This document shows, piece after piece, positions 29,639-38,297 of a DNA stretch of 50,912 nucleotides. The notes under the pieces were generated by a model. The model had not been told where the DNA came from. It did not search any database and saw nothing but the letters and a program-made list of their open reading frames with translations. This DNA comes from Acaryochloris sp. IP29b_bin.176 (GTDB lineage: Bacteria > Cyanobacteriota > Cyanobacteriia > Thermosynechococcales > Thermosynechococcaceae): assembly GCA_028285315.1 (NCBI GenBank), contig JANQPU010000061.1, forward strand, positions 1 through 50,912, in the 5' to 3' direction. Each line of letters starts with the position of its first letter. Position 1 is the stretch's first letter. The translations under genes were made by a program, and so were the position numbers.

Positions 29639-31036
29639 ATGCGTTTGTTTCTGCCACTAAAAGTACAGCTCAAAATTGTGGTCCTAACGTTCTTTTTATC
29701 GATGCTGAGTAGTTGTATTGCCCGTGAAAAGCAAACCCAAACTTCCCCACCATCTTCACAATCAACCGCTGAAAAGCAGCCTTCACCATCTCGTACTGAT
29801 ACAGCTGCTTGGTCTATCATCTTGGCAGATCCGCAAGATCCTTCTCAAGAATCTTCTGCTCCACCTATAGGTGCACCGGATTCCTCTCCTCAAGCTCCCG
29901 GTGATTCCACACCCAGGCCTTCAGGCAAGCCCCAGCCACAAGGGCAATCCACGCCTAAGTCTCCAGTCCAGCAAGTTGCGTTCTCTCGCACCCCTTATAC
30001 GGTCATTGATGAGGCCAAACAGGATCAATTTAATATCAAAGGGGAGCAACTTTTTAGTAATAGTTATCTGCCGAATCATCAGGTTGATTTCAACGAAGCA
30101 GATTTATTAGCAGTGCTAATCAATGTCCAAACTTATTTCCAAAATCATAGTCAAAATGACCCGACTGCTTTGCGAGAAGGGATTTTAGGAACCGGTGGGG
30201 TTACCCTGCAGGATATTCAAGGCACCTTGGCCTTTATGATCAATATTCTGGAACAAGATATTGCTCTCCAACGCCCGACCCGACTCAAAGATCCCAATTT
30301 TATTAATACCCATTTTCAGGTGGTGAAATGGCAACCCTATAACCCGCAGAAACCAAACCAAAATCAGTTGCGGATTACAAAGTATGCCGTTTTTGCCCAT
30401 CAAGGATCTCGGACGAAAACAGCAGAATTTGATACTCCCATTTACCAACTCAAACCAGAGTTCGCAGTTGATAAATTCTTCAAGAAATATTCAAAGCAAG
30501 ATGTACTAGCGGGCTTATATGAACCGGGCGGTAAGGAGCAGGGTAAAGTAGAACCTCTGGCTTACTTGACTCGACAAGGGCTAGAAGATGCGTTGCTACA
30601 AGGCACCATCTTGATCCAGTTTGGAGATGGTTCGTCGGCCTACTTCAATGTGGACCGCAATAATGGTATTGCTTATGTGCGAGGGCAGCCTCAACGAGAC
30701 CAAAAGCGCTATTGGTATTTCAAACAAGTAGATGCCATTAAAGGCTATGGCCCTAAAATAGGTGCAAAGATCGCTGTTCGGCCCGGTGTAACCTTTGCTG
30801 GGGATGTCCTCAATATTGGCTTGGGCAAAATTATCATGCTAGAGCATGACACAGGGGGGACAAAGCAGTTAAACATGGGAGTTCTTGCTGATACTGGGGG
30901 GGCTTTTTTACCCAATCTGTATCAACTCGATTTCTTAGCAGGAGTGTTTCCCAGCCATGCTGAATTTAAACAGCACATTACCACCCTACCTGCCTATGCA
31001 AATGCTTACATCCTGATCAAGAAAAAGAATCTTTGA
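29639..31036 (+). CDS. MltA-like (3D domain) lipoprotein
   Basis: The 465-residue protein has a signal peptide ending in L-S-S-C (lipobox), a long proline- and glutamine-rich linker (about 25-115), and then a conserved globular part. Its C-terminal half resembles MltA-type lytic transglycosylases: L-A-G-L-Y-E-P-G-G, then a G-x-x-L-I-Q-F-G-D-G-S-S segment, and the D-T-G-G-A-F motif (D418) followed by D-F-L-A-G-V-F and a final alpha-beta segment. MltA uses an aspartate in this D-x-G-G motif. I infer a peptidoglycan-acting or -binding envelope protein; the match is by eye and the rest of MltA is not clearly present. Confidence 0.6.
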   Translation: MRLFLPLKVQLKIVVLTFFLSMLSSCIAREKQTQTSPPSSQSTAEKQPSPSRTDTAAWSIILADPQDPSQESSAPPIGAPDSSPQAPGDSTPRPSGKPQPQGQSTPKSPVQQVAFSRTPYTVIDEAKQDQFNIKGEQLFSNSYLPNHQVDFNEADLLAVLINVQTYFQNHSQNDPTALREGILGTGGVTLQDIQGTLAFMINILEQDIALQRPTRLKDPNFINTHFQVVKWQPYNPQKPNQNQLRITKYAVFAHQGSRTKTAEFDTPIYQLKPEFAVDKFFKKYSKQDVLAGLYEPGGKEQGKVEPLAYLTRQGLEDALLQGTILIQFGDGSSAYFNVDRNNGIAYVRGQPQRDQKRYWYFKQVDAIKGYGPKIGAKIAVRPGVTFAGDVLNIGLGKIIMLEHDTGGTKQLNMGVLADTGGAFLPNLYQLDFLAGVFPSHAEFKQHITTLPAYANAYILIKKKNL

Positions 31037-31089
31037 TGCACAGCCCTAGCCGCATCAGTGCGTAGATGGAATTGACTAAAGCAGGGTTT

Positions 31090-31686
31090 TTATGCAGGCC
31101 GCTCTTCAATGACTTGGTCAATGAGACCATACTCTAATGCCTCTTGAGCAGACATGAAAAAATCTCGATCCATATCTTTCTCGATTTTTTCCAGCGGTTG
31201 CCCTGTCCTAGCTGAGTAAATGCTATTCAACTGCTGACGCACTCGAATGATTTCCTTGGCTTCAATTTCAATATCAGAAGCCTGTCCACGCGCACCACCA
31301 GAAGGTTGATGAATCATAATCCGAGAATGGGGAAGTGCCAAACGCTTCCCAGGAGAGCCCGCAGCTAGCAGAAATGATCCCATAGATGCAGCTAGTCCAA
31401 CACAAATTGTCACCACCTCGGACTTGATATGCTGCATGGTGTCATAGATAGCCAATCCAGCTGTAACTGAACCACCCGGAGAATTGATATAGATAGAGAT
31501 CGGCTTACTAGGATCTTCAGAATCTAAATACAGGAGAAAGGCCACAATGCGATTGGCTAGACCATCGGTCACTTCCTGGCCTAGAAAAATAATTCTTTCC
31601 TGGCTCAGTCGGGTATAAATATCAACCCATCGCTCATAGGGACTGCCAGGGATACGATAGGGGACGCTAGGAACACCAATAGGCAT
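31090..31686 (-). CDS. clpP: ATP-dependent Clp protease proteolytic subunit, ClpP3-like
   Basis: This 198-residue subunit of the Clp protease keeps the full catalytic triad: S101 in A-A-S-M-G-S, H126 in M-I-H-Q-P and D175 in D-R-D-F-F. In cyanobacteria ClpP3 assembles with the inactive ClpR into a mixed core that works with ClpC; the upstream gene here is clpR, 43 bases away on the same strand, which fits the clpR-clpP3 arrangement of Synechococcus elongatus. Confidence 0.95.
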   Translation of the reverse strand: MPIGVPSVPYRIPGSPYERWVDIYTRLSQERIIFLGQEVTDGLANRIVAFLLYLDSEDPSKPISIYINSPGGSVTAGLAIYDTMQHIKSEVVTICVGLAASMGSFLLAAGSPGKRLALPHSRIMIHQPSGGARGQASDIEIEAKEIIRVRQQLNSIYSARTGQPLEKIEKDMDRDFFMSAQEALEYGLIDQVIEERPA

Positions 31687-31729
31687 AGTCGATAACTCTC
31701 TCTTTGTACTACTCAGGTTGACTCATTTT

Positions 31730-32422
31730 TTACACTGCAGAGGGTATTGGCGTTGGCAAGTCTTTTTGACTAGTCAAAACGCGATCAATCAACCCATAGT
31801 CTTTCGCTTCTTCTGGTGATAGATAAAACATCCGGTCCATATCTTTGGCAATCTTTTCGGCAGTTTGTCCGGTGTTTTTCTCCAGGATGTCTAACATCGT
31901 GGTTTTGTTAGCAATGACTTCCTGTGCCCGAATCTGGATATCAGAGGCTTGCCCTTGGGCTCCACTGCGGGCTTGATTGAGAACGATGGTAGCATGCCCC
32001 AAACTAGCTCGATATCCCTTGGTTCCTGATGACAAGATCATTGCGGCTGTCCCCATCGCTTGACCAATACAGATGGTATGGACTGGAGGTTTGATGTATG
32101 ACATGGTGTCACAAATCGCAAAAGCTTCCGTTTCAAAGCCAATGGCATCACCGCCATACCAAGACGTGCCTGTAGAGTTGATGTAAAAGAAAATAGGCTT
32201 ATCAGGATCGTCGAACTGTAAAAATAACAGTTGGGCAATAATCAGCTCGGTAACATCAAAGCCGACCTGACGTTTGATATCGTCCGAGGAAAATAGGGGC
32301 ATTCCCAAATAAACAATTCGCTCTTTCAGCAATAGAGACTCTAAATCAGGGGGCGGGGTGCGGTAATAGGCATCACCACCTCCACCATAAGGGGCTTGAA
32401 CTGCTTGAATCCTTGACTCCAT
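31730..32422 (-). CDS. clpR: Clp protease proteolytic subunit-related protein ClpR
   Basis: ClpR is a catalytically silent ClpP paralogue. By alignment with its neighbour, all three triad residues are replaced: Ser becomes G124 (Q-A-M-G-T-A-A-M), His becomes N149 (V-L-N-Q-A) and Asp becomes M198 (D-R-M-F-Y). The N-terminus (R-T-P-P-P-D-L, then L-L-K-E-R-I-V-Y-L-G) is typical of cyanobacterial ClpR. I start at the ATG at 32422 (230 residues), rather than at a TTG nine codons upstream. It is the first gene of the clpR-clpP pair. Confidence 0.93.
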   Translation of the reverse strand: MESRIQAVQAPYGGGGDAYYRTPPPDLESLLLKERIVYLGMPLFSSDDIKRQVGFDVTELIIAQLLFLQFDDPDKPIFFYINSTGTSWYGGDAIGFETEAFAICDTMSYIKPPVHTICIGQAMGTAAMILSSGTKGYRASLGHATIVLNQARSGAQGQASDIQIRAQEVIANKTTMLDILEKNTGQTAEKIAKDMDRMFYLSPEEAKDYGLIDRVLTSQKDLPTPIPSAV

Positions 32423-32707
32423 TGCCTGACAACTACCTACAGGTGACAATACTGTTACACTGTAGCAATTTTCTGTAGACAGAATTGGGGGAAATACCGT
32501 ACTTTCTGGGGAGAGTCACAAAAATCAGATTTTCAGTAACGTTGCTCTCTCTGAGATTTAGGCTCTACACAGTGATGCTTGTTATCAGCCACAGGAAACA
32601 AGTCTAGGTAACCAGTCAGTAACTGGTGCATTCACTGTATCTGTCCACTGTTTATGAACACCGAGGAAAAATCTATATCACCTTGACTAAGACTTAATTC
32701 TGAGACT

Positions 32708-33337
32708 ATGGCTAATCAGTGGGCGACGGCTGAACATGCACTTGATTATTTAGCACGAGCCGATCAAATTCCTCACCGCACGGAAGGTGAGGCTGTTCTC
32801 TTAGATCATGTTCCCAAGACTGTTCAGCGGATTCTGGATCTAGGAACTGGAGATGGGCGCTTGTTGTCCTTGCTCAAAATCGATCGTCCCGATGTGGAGA
32901 GTATTGCAATCGATTTTTCCCCGACAATGTTAGCTGCAGTTCGGCAGCGATTTGCTAAGGATGTAAAGGTGACCATTCTTGAGCACAATATGGATAATCC
33001 ACTGCCGCCAGTGGGTCAATTCGATGGGGTTGTCTCTAGTTTTGCGATTCATCATCTGGCCCATCCCCGCAAGCATTCGTTGTATCAAGAAGTGTTTGAC
33101 TTACTGCAACCAGGCGGGATTTTTTGCAATCTAGAGCATGTTTCTTCGCCCACTCTCAAACTACATGAGCAGTTTTTGCGGGCGATTGGCTACACCTTGG
33201 AAGAAGAAGATCCGTCTAACCAGCTCTTAGATGTCGAAACGCAACTGGGATGGTTAAGAAATATCGGCTTTGAAGATGTGGACTGTTACTGGAAATGGCT
33301 GGAGATGGCTTTGTTGATTGGGGTAAAACCGCTATGA
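32708..33337 (+). CDS. Class I SAM-dependent methyltransferase
   Basis: The 209-residue protein has a Rossmann-fold SAM site: I-L-D-L-G-T-G-D-G-R (motif I, about residue 42), the acidic residue of motif II in A-I-D-F-S, then D-G-V-V-S-S-F-A-I-H-H (motif IV) and L-L-Q-P-G-G-I-F (motif V). The methyl acceptor is unknown. Its stop codon overlaps the start of the RidA-PchB-like gene as ATGA, so the two are very likely translationally coupled and may act in one pathway. Confidence 0.88.
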   Translation: MANQWATAEHALDYLARADQIPHRTEGEAVLLDHVPKTVQRILDLGTGDGRLLSLLKIDRPDVESIAIDFSPTMLAAVRQRFAKDVKVTILEHNMDNPLPPVGQFDGVVSSFAIHHLAHPRKHSLYQEVFDLLQPGGIFCNLEHVSSPTLKLHEQFLRAIGYTLEEEDPSNQLLDVETQLGWLRNIGFEDVDCYWKWLEMALLIGVKPL

Positions 33338-34038
33338 AGCCGCTTGTTCAGCGGGTTAGTTCTGGGGCTCCTTGGGAAGCACAGGTGGGCTACTGTCGTG
33401 CGATTCAGGTGGGTAACCAGATTTATATTTCTGGAACAGCCCCTGTGGATGCTCAGGGGCAAGTGATCTCTACGGACGGTTATGCCCAAGCTAGAGGGTG
33501 TCTAGAGATTATCCAGATAGCATTGCAGGAGCTAGGAACGGATACTTATGCTATTGTGCGGACCCAAATGTTTGTCACCGATATTGCTCAATGGGAGGCG
33601 TTTTCGCGGGCGCACCAGGAATTTTTTGGGACTCATCCCCCTGCAACCACGATGGTTCAAGTCAGTGCTTTGATTGATCCTGCTATGCTGATTGAAATTG
33701 AGGCGGATGCAATGTGCCCTGAGGATATTGCTAAACCGTTGATGGTTGCGGCTCAAGATTGCCGTGATATGACCGATATTCGATCTGCAATTGATCAAAT
33801 TGATGCTCAAGTGATTGAGTTACTAGGTCAGCGATTTGAGTATGTTAAAGTGGCGGCCAAATTTAAAACGGATACCCACAGTGTCCAAGCCCCTGAGCGT
33901 CTGAAAACGATGCTAGAGCAGCGGCGACAATGGGCTGAAGCCGCTGGCTTAGAGCCGGATGTAATTGAAAAGCTCTATCGAGACTTAGTGCAATATTTTA
34001 TTGAGGCTGAGCTAACACATTGGCACCCATCTCAGTAG
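33334..34038 (+). CDS. Fusion of a RidA-family domain and a PchB-like chorismate mutase/isochorismate pyruvate lyase domain
   Basis: This 234-residue protein joins two domains. Residues about 5-130 are RidA/YjgF-like (I-Y-I-S-G-T-A-P-V-D, A-L-Q-E-L-G), but the arginine of the RidA active site (P-A-R-S in deaminases) is T105 here, as in non-deaminating Rid subgroups. Residues about 143-232 match the AroQ fold and follow PchB closely: the arginines R150 and R167 and the loop lysine K178 are kept, while the PchB glutamine Q90 is E226. PchB makes salicylate from isochorismate, so this domain may act as a lyase or a mutase. The start ATG at 33334 overlaps the methyltransferase stop. Confidence 0.85.
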   Translation: MKPLVQRVSSGAPWEAQVGYCRAIQVGNQIYISGTAPVDAQGQVISTDGYAQARGCLEIIQIALQELGTDTYAIVRTQMFVTDIAQWEAFSRAHQEFFGTHPPATTMVQVSALIDPAMLIEIEADAMCPEDIAKPLMVAAQDCRDMTDIRSAIDQIDAQVIELLGQRFEYVKVAAKFKTDTHSVQAPERLKTMLEQRRQWAEAAGLEPDVIEKLYRDLVQYFIEAELTHWHPSQ

Positions 34039-34071
34039 TGCTGAACGTCAGGTAAGAACCTGTTCGGTGGT

Positions 34072-35631
34072 TTATCCAGTGACAACAGGCTGAGCTTGAG
34101 CCTTGGATAGATTCCGCAGATGATTTTGGAACTGCCACACTAGCAGTACAATGACACAAAGTTGAGCCACTAATCCAACTAGGGCACTACTAACTAACAT
34201 GGGTTTGGCAAAATCGCTGAAGGGATAGCCTAAGAAGGTCCAAATCATCATAGAGGCTGGCATCTCATCGGGAAGGATGCGCAAAATTGCCAACATAATG
34301 GGCGGAACCAGCATCCAAATTCCTAGCCCTCCCATCGTCCAGGTATAGGGGTTACGAATTTTGAGAGCGAAAATCTGTTGGACAACGGCTGTATAAATCA
34401 TCAATACACCTGTCAAAGACAGAACAATGATCGCAGCGATGGTTGGGGTTTCTTTGCCAATCCCTACTAACAAGAGCCAAGGGACATAGAGGGCATGGAT
34501 GATGCAGAGATTGATTGCGATCGCAACAATCGCGGGACTTTTATCGGCCCATACTAAATCCCGCAAAATCCCCTGAGGGTGCTTTTGGAATCGCAACCAA
34601 TCGAGGAGAGACGCTCGCTGGGGACAGAGAGCCAGCATAATCACGATAGTCAGACCAAAGTTAAAAGCATACAGGAGCCATGTGCCTGCCTCTGCCGTTG
34701 ACTCTGCAAAGTTTACTTGATCGGATGTAACCACAAAGAAACCCATCACCAATGCTTCTAGGAAAGCCACAATCGCATAACTTTGCCATTTACTCATAAC
34801 GGTCGTATTGGGATTGCGAAATAAGCGGACTAGCATCAGCCAAATGAGGGCAGTAGCGATAATCAGCACGATCAGGGTGAACCCATGAGATAACCATGCA
34901 GACTGATTAATTGCTTGCCCAAACCACTGAATTGCGGACCTCTGATCTTCAACCTCATATCGATAAGAATCCCATTGGGCTGACCATTCATTAAAGCCTA
35001 ATGGCCGCCAGGTTACCGTCAAATTCCAGGCAAAGTAGAGTGGAGATAGACAGAAGAGAGTTAACCCCGCAAAAGCCACAGCCACTACAGATTGCTGCCC
35101 GACCGCGAGGGTGCGCGAACTGCTAAGGAGTCCATATAAAATCGCTAAGCTGAACAGGGCAAAACACCCCACTGCCAACATCAGATAGTAACTCATCAAG
35201 AAAAATAATGGCATACCTGAATTTAGCCCTGCAACGATATGCAAAGGGATAGCAAGCCCAATGGCGATGTAAGGCAAGATCGGAACTCCTAGCATTTTGC
35301 CCAATAAGATCTCTCGACTGGGACGAGGGCTGAGCCGAATAAAATTCAGCGTGCCGCGTTTTTCTTCTTGATTTAGATCACTAACCAGGTAGTAGCTCCC
35401 TGCGGTGAATAGTGCATAGGGTAAAATCCAGATCATGGCTTCGGCTAACCCTGCCCAGCGCTCAACTACGGGCTTATAGTCTTGCTGGGAAAAAACCAGC
35501 CCTAGCAAGGTTTGACCCACAAAAGAGAGCACAATCGTAGCTGCGATGCTACGGGGTTTTAAGCGGCCTCGAAATTCTCGCAGCAACTGGGGATTCCAAT
35601 TACCTAATCGATTAATAAAGGTGAATGTCAT
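34072..35631 (-). CDS. ABC transporter permease
   Basis: The 519-residue protein has about ten to twelve hydrophobic helices and an N-terminal cytoplasmic stretch (N-P-Q-L-L-R-E-F-R-G-R-L), then N-Q-E-E-K-R-G-T-L-N-F-I-R-L-S-P, a pattern shared by ABC-2 type permeases that handle drugs, lipids or export substrates. The cargo is unknown. It follows its ATPase by 15 bases on the same strand, so they form one operon and probably one transporter. Confidence 0.85.
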   Translation of the reverse strand: MTFTFINRLGNWNPQLLREFRGRLKPRSIAATIVLSFVGQTLLGLVFSQQDYKPVVERWAGLAEAMIWILPYALFTAGSYYLVSDLNQEEKRGTLNFIRLSPRPSREILLGKMLGVPILPYIAIGLAIPLHIVAGLNSGMPLFFLMSYYLMLAVGCFALFSLAILYGLLSSSRTLAVGQQSVVAVAFAGLTLFCLSPLYFAWNLTVTWRPLGFNEWSAQWDSYRYEVEDQRSAIQWFGQAINQSAWLSHGFTLIVLIIATALIWLMLVRLFRNPNTTVMSKWQSYAIVAFLEALVMGFFVVTSDQVNFAESTAEAGTWLLYAFNFGLTIVIMLALCPQRASLLDWLRFQKHPQGILRDLVWADKSPAIVAIAINLCIIHALYVPWLLLVGIGKETPTIAAIIVLSLTGVLMIYTAVVQQIFALKIRNPYTWTMGGLGIWMLVPPIMLAILRILPDEMPASMMIWTFLGYPFSDFAKPMLVSSALVGLVAQLCVIVLLVWQFQNHLRNLSKAQAQPVVTG

Positions 35632-35646
35632 GACACGACCAGGGAG

Positions 35647-36597
35647 TTATGAGGTTTGCCGGTAGCCCATTTTGATGAAGATATCTTCTAAGCTCTCTTG
35701 GGTACGGTGAAAATCGATGATAGGGAAGTTGTGGGAGATCAGCGATCGCAGTAACGCCACAATGTCATCATCGGTGCCAGTGAAAGTGACCGCAATTTGA
35801 TGTTTATCCGGTAAAACTTTGCATTCATGTACAAACGCATGATCCTGTAAAAAGGCTTTGACAGGCACTAAATCACCCATAGTGGAAATGATTAACTGTT
35901 GCGTCTGCTCGCGATTGTATAAAGCTCGCAACTCTGAACTCTCAACTAATTGCCCCAACTGCATAATGCCAATGGAGGTACAGAAATCTTCCAAATCGCT
36001 GAGAATATGGGAAGAAATAAAAATCGTTAGCCCTTGTTGCTGTAGGGTTTTTAGGGTTTGGCGAAACTGTACCCTAGCAACCGGATCTAATCCTGAGACA
36101 GGCTCATCCAGCAGCAATAACGTGGGTTTGTGAATGATAGTTCGGGCCAAGCTCAGCCGCTGCTTCATGCCTCGCGACAAGGTACTAATCGGGCTGTAGC
36201 GCTTACTCTCTAGATCCACTAAAGCTAAAACTTCATTCAACCGCTGACTGAGTTCTGGCTCTCGCAAGTAATACAAACGAGCAAAATAATCCAAATAATC
36301 CCAAACCAACAAATCATCATAAAGGGGAAAATCATCGGGCAAGAAGCCAATACGCCGCTTGATATCTGGATTAGGTTGATTTTGAATCAGTGTATATCCA
36401 CCAATAGCAATGTTGCCTAAGGTAGGCTCTTCAGCAGTCGCCAACATGCGGATCAGGGTTGTTTTACCTGCGCCATTAGGACCAATTAAGCCGTAAATTT
36501 CGCCTTGCTGGACTTGCAAATCAACTTGGCTAACAGCAATGCTGTCACCAAACTGTTTTGTCAGTTGCTGAGTGGCAATGACTGGAGGATTGGGCAT
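35647..36597 (-). CDS. ABC transporter ATP-binding protein
   Basis: This 316-residue ATPase carries Walker A (GPNGAGKTT), the signature L-S-R-G-M-K-Q-R-L, Walker B (L-L-L-L-D-E-P-V-S-G-L-D-P) and the H-loop (F-I-S-S-H-I-L). The C-terminal 90 residues form an accessory domain common in DrrA/CcmA-like exporters. It pairs with the permease directly downstream. The substrate cannot be read from the sequence. Confidence 0.93.
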   Translation of the reverse strand: MPNPPVIATQQLTKQFGDSIAVSQVDLQVQQGEIYGLIGPNGAGKTTLIRMLATAEEPTLGNIAIGGYTLIQNQPNPDIKRRIGFLPDDFPLYDDLLVWDYLDYFARLYYLREPELSQRLNEVLALVDLESKRYSPISTLSRGMKQRLSLARTIIHKPTLLLLDEPVSGLDPVARVQFRQTLKTLQQQGLTIFISSHILSDLEDFCTSIGIMQLGQLVESSELRALYNREQTQQLIISTMGDLVPVKAFLQDHAFVHECKVLPDKHQIAVTFTGTDDDIVALLRSLISHNFPIIDFHRTQESLEDIFIKMGYRQTS

Positions 36598-36778
36598 TTA
36601 TGCACCGACCTTCAGAGGAAACAGACGAAGTAAGCTGCAGCTATTGTCTCGAATTACATCACACAACAGGGTGATATATGTCACTCTTAAAAACACAGAG
36701 CTTAACGTTAATGGCGAAAATTGCTGATTTCTTCTCGCTCATGAAAAAAGAACCTGCAACATACGTTACGTAAGGCAC

Positions 36779-37627
36779 TCAATCTGATAAATGATCCAAA
36801 TCAAGAGGATCGCTCTCAATGTAGTCCTTAGCTGTCAAATCTTCAAGAGTTAGTACCTGCCCTTTCACCGACTGGAAACGACCTCCTTCTGGGACCAATT
36901 TCATCCATTTATCGAGTAGGTTGTACCATTCTACCCCTTGAAATTGTATTTCCTCTTCTTCACGGATAAACCAGAACATCAACTGAATTTCGTTGTGACT
37001 CCAAGAAGGTGCTGCTCTTACTCTAATTTCTCGCAATGCTCGCAGTGCTTCTCCCTCGGGACTTAATTTTGGATGCTTATTCTGAAGGCGACTTTGTAGC
37101 TCGTTCACCCTTTCAATAAAATCATCCGGGAAAGCAAAACGCACACGCTTTCGCGCAAGAGCTTTACCAAGTAATCTAACTTCTTGATCACTACTACATC
37201 CTTGTTGACACTTCCATCCTGCAACAACAGCCTTCTCAACTGTCATGACGCGATCAAGATCAGCAACTAAGCTATAGGCTGATGCTCCCAAGATAAAGGC
37301 GTATTGAGGTCTTCTACCTCGTCGAATTTCATTCAAAACCTGTTCTTTAACCGCCACAAGAGGTACCATTTCTACAAATGGTCTAGATTCACATGAACGG
37401 ACAATGTCACAAGTTTGTGTAACAACAACTAAACCCTGGACTTCGTCCTCAACAAGATCCAATCCCTCAGCATCCAAGTTTTTTGATGATTCTGCTAAAG
37501 GTTGTTGTGGATCAATCCGATAGACAAACCATTGTTCTCCCAGAACAAAATCACCCTGACGCCACTCTTTTAAAGCTACGTCTATGGTTTGAATACATAG
37601 CTGGTGATCACTGTTTTCATGTACCAT
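36779..37627 (-). CDS. Unknown protein with a Q-T-C-D-I motif (third gene of a three-gene cassette)
   Basis: I do not recognise a named family. The 282-residue protein has a beta-rich N-terminal half with Q-G-L-V-V-V-T-Q-T-C-D-I-V (about 64-76), a motif seen in several phage- or defence-associated hypotheticals, then an F-I-L-G-A-S-A-Y stretch, two further cysteines (C140, C144) and a helical, charged C-terminal part. It overlaps the HTH gene by 11 bases, which argues for joint translation with the two upstream genes. The role could be an effector or enzyme, but no catalytic site is evident. Confidence 0.7.
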   Translation of the reverse strand: MVHENSDHQLCIQTIDVALKEWRQGDFVLGEQWFVYRIDPQQPLAESSKNLDAEGLDLVEDEVQGLVVVTQTCDIVRSCESRPFVEMVPLVAVKEQVLNEIRRGRRPQYAFILGASAYSLVADLDRVMTVEKAVVAGWKCQQGCSSDQEVRLLGKALARKRVRFAFPDDFIERVNELQSRLQNKHPKLSPEGEALRALREIRVRAAPSWSHNEIQLMFWFIREEEEIQFQGVEWYNLLDKWMKLVPEGGRFQSVKGQVLTLEDLTAKDYIESDPLDLDHLSD

Positions 37628-38297
37628 TTCTACTTCTAGCAGCTCGGGCAGGTCGAGACCGACCTACATTCTTGTGTGCAGAATCCTGTAGGGCATCACC
37701 TAAGACACCAGGCTTCTGAGGCGTGCGAAGAGAGAATTCCTCTTTGCTCAGAGGAATTAGTGGAGGATTGTGAGACGCTCCACCACGTCCCAGTAACTTT
37801 TTAACGTCTTCATATTGACCCGCAACTAATAAATCGAAGGGAATCTGATTTTTTTTGCCTGGATTTAATAGATTATGGCGATTGATATCAGCATTGCCTC
37901 TGTTAATGTACCTCAATGTTTCAAGTAGACGATAAAGACTTTCTTGATTAAATCGTGAGATGGGTTGACCACTTGCCCAAAAATGGAGACTTCTTCGTGA
38001 AACATTGAAGAGCTTAGCAAGCTGCTCCCAGGTTAAACCGCTCAACTTCTTCAGTTCATTGAGTGCAGAAGGAGTGGTTGCTGAAATGTTTACTTGAGCA
38101 ACCGTAAAGCCATTGGTTGTCCTGTCTGAGAGGTGCAGCAAGTCCCAGTCAGCGATTGATTCGCCACTAATAGTTTTTTCTAGTGATGGGAACATTGTAA
38201 TGCTGACTATTTGCTGAATTGTCTGGGACATCATTGGGCTATCAGCAGAAGTACTCACAAGTTCTCTTGAAATCTGTTGATTTAAAAAGCCAGTCAT
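37617..38297 (-). CDS. HTH protein, Xre/antitoxin-like (second gene of the cassette)
   Basis: This 226-residue protein has a clear helix-turn-helix at about residues 78-110 (E-L-K-K-L-S-G-L-T-W-E-Q-L-A-K-L-F-N-V-S). It is followed by a stretch (about 140-171) with N-P-G ... P-F-D-L-L-V-A-G-Q-Y-E-D-V-K-K-L-L-G that resembles the C-terminal pattern of DUF2384/MbcA-ParS antitoxins, and by a basic tail ending in R-S-R-P-A-R-A-A-R-S-R. Its start sits on the stop of the TIGR04255 gene (ATGA overlap) and has a strong GGAGGTGA site just upstream. I infer a DNA-binding regulator or antitoxin of the cassette. Confidence 0.75.
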   Translation of the reverse strand: MTGFLNQQISRELVSTSADSPMMSQTIQQIVSITMFPSLEKTISGESIADWDLLHLSDRTTNGFTVAQVNISATTPSALNELKKLSGLTWEQLAKLFNVSRRSLHFWASGQPISRFNQESLYRLLETLRYINRGNADINRHNLLNPGKKNQIPFDLLVAGQYEDVKKLLGRGGASHNPPLIPLSKEEFSLRTPQKPGVLGDALQDSAHKNVGRSRPARAARSRNGT

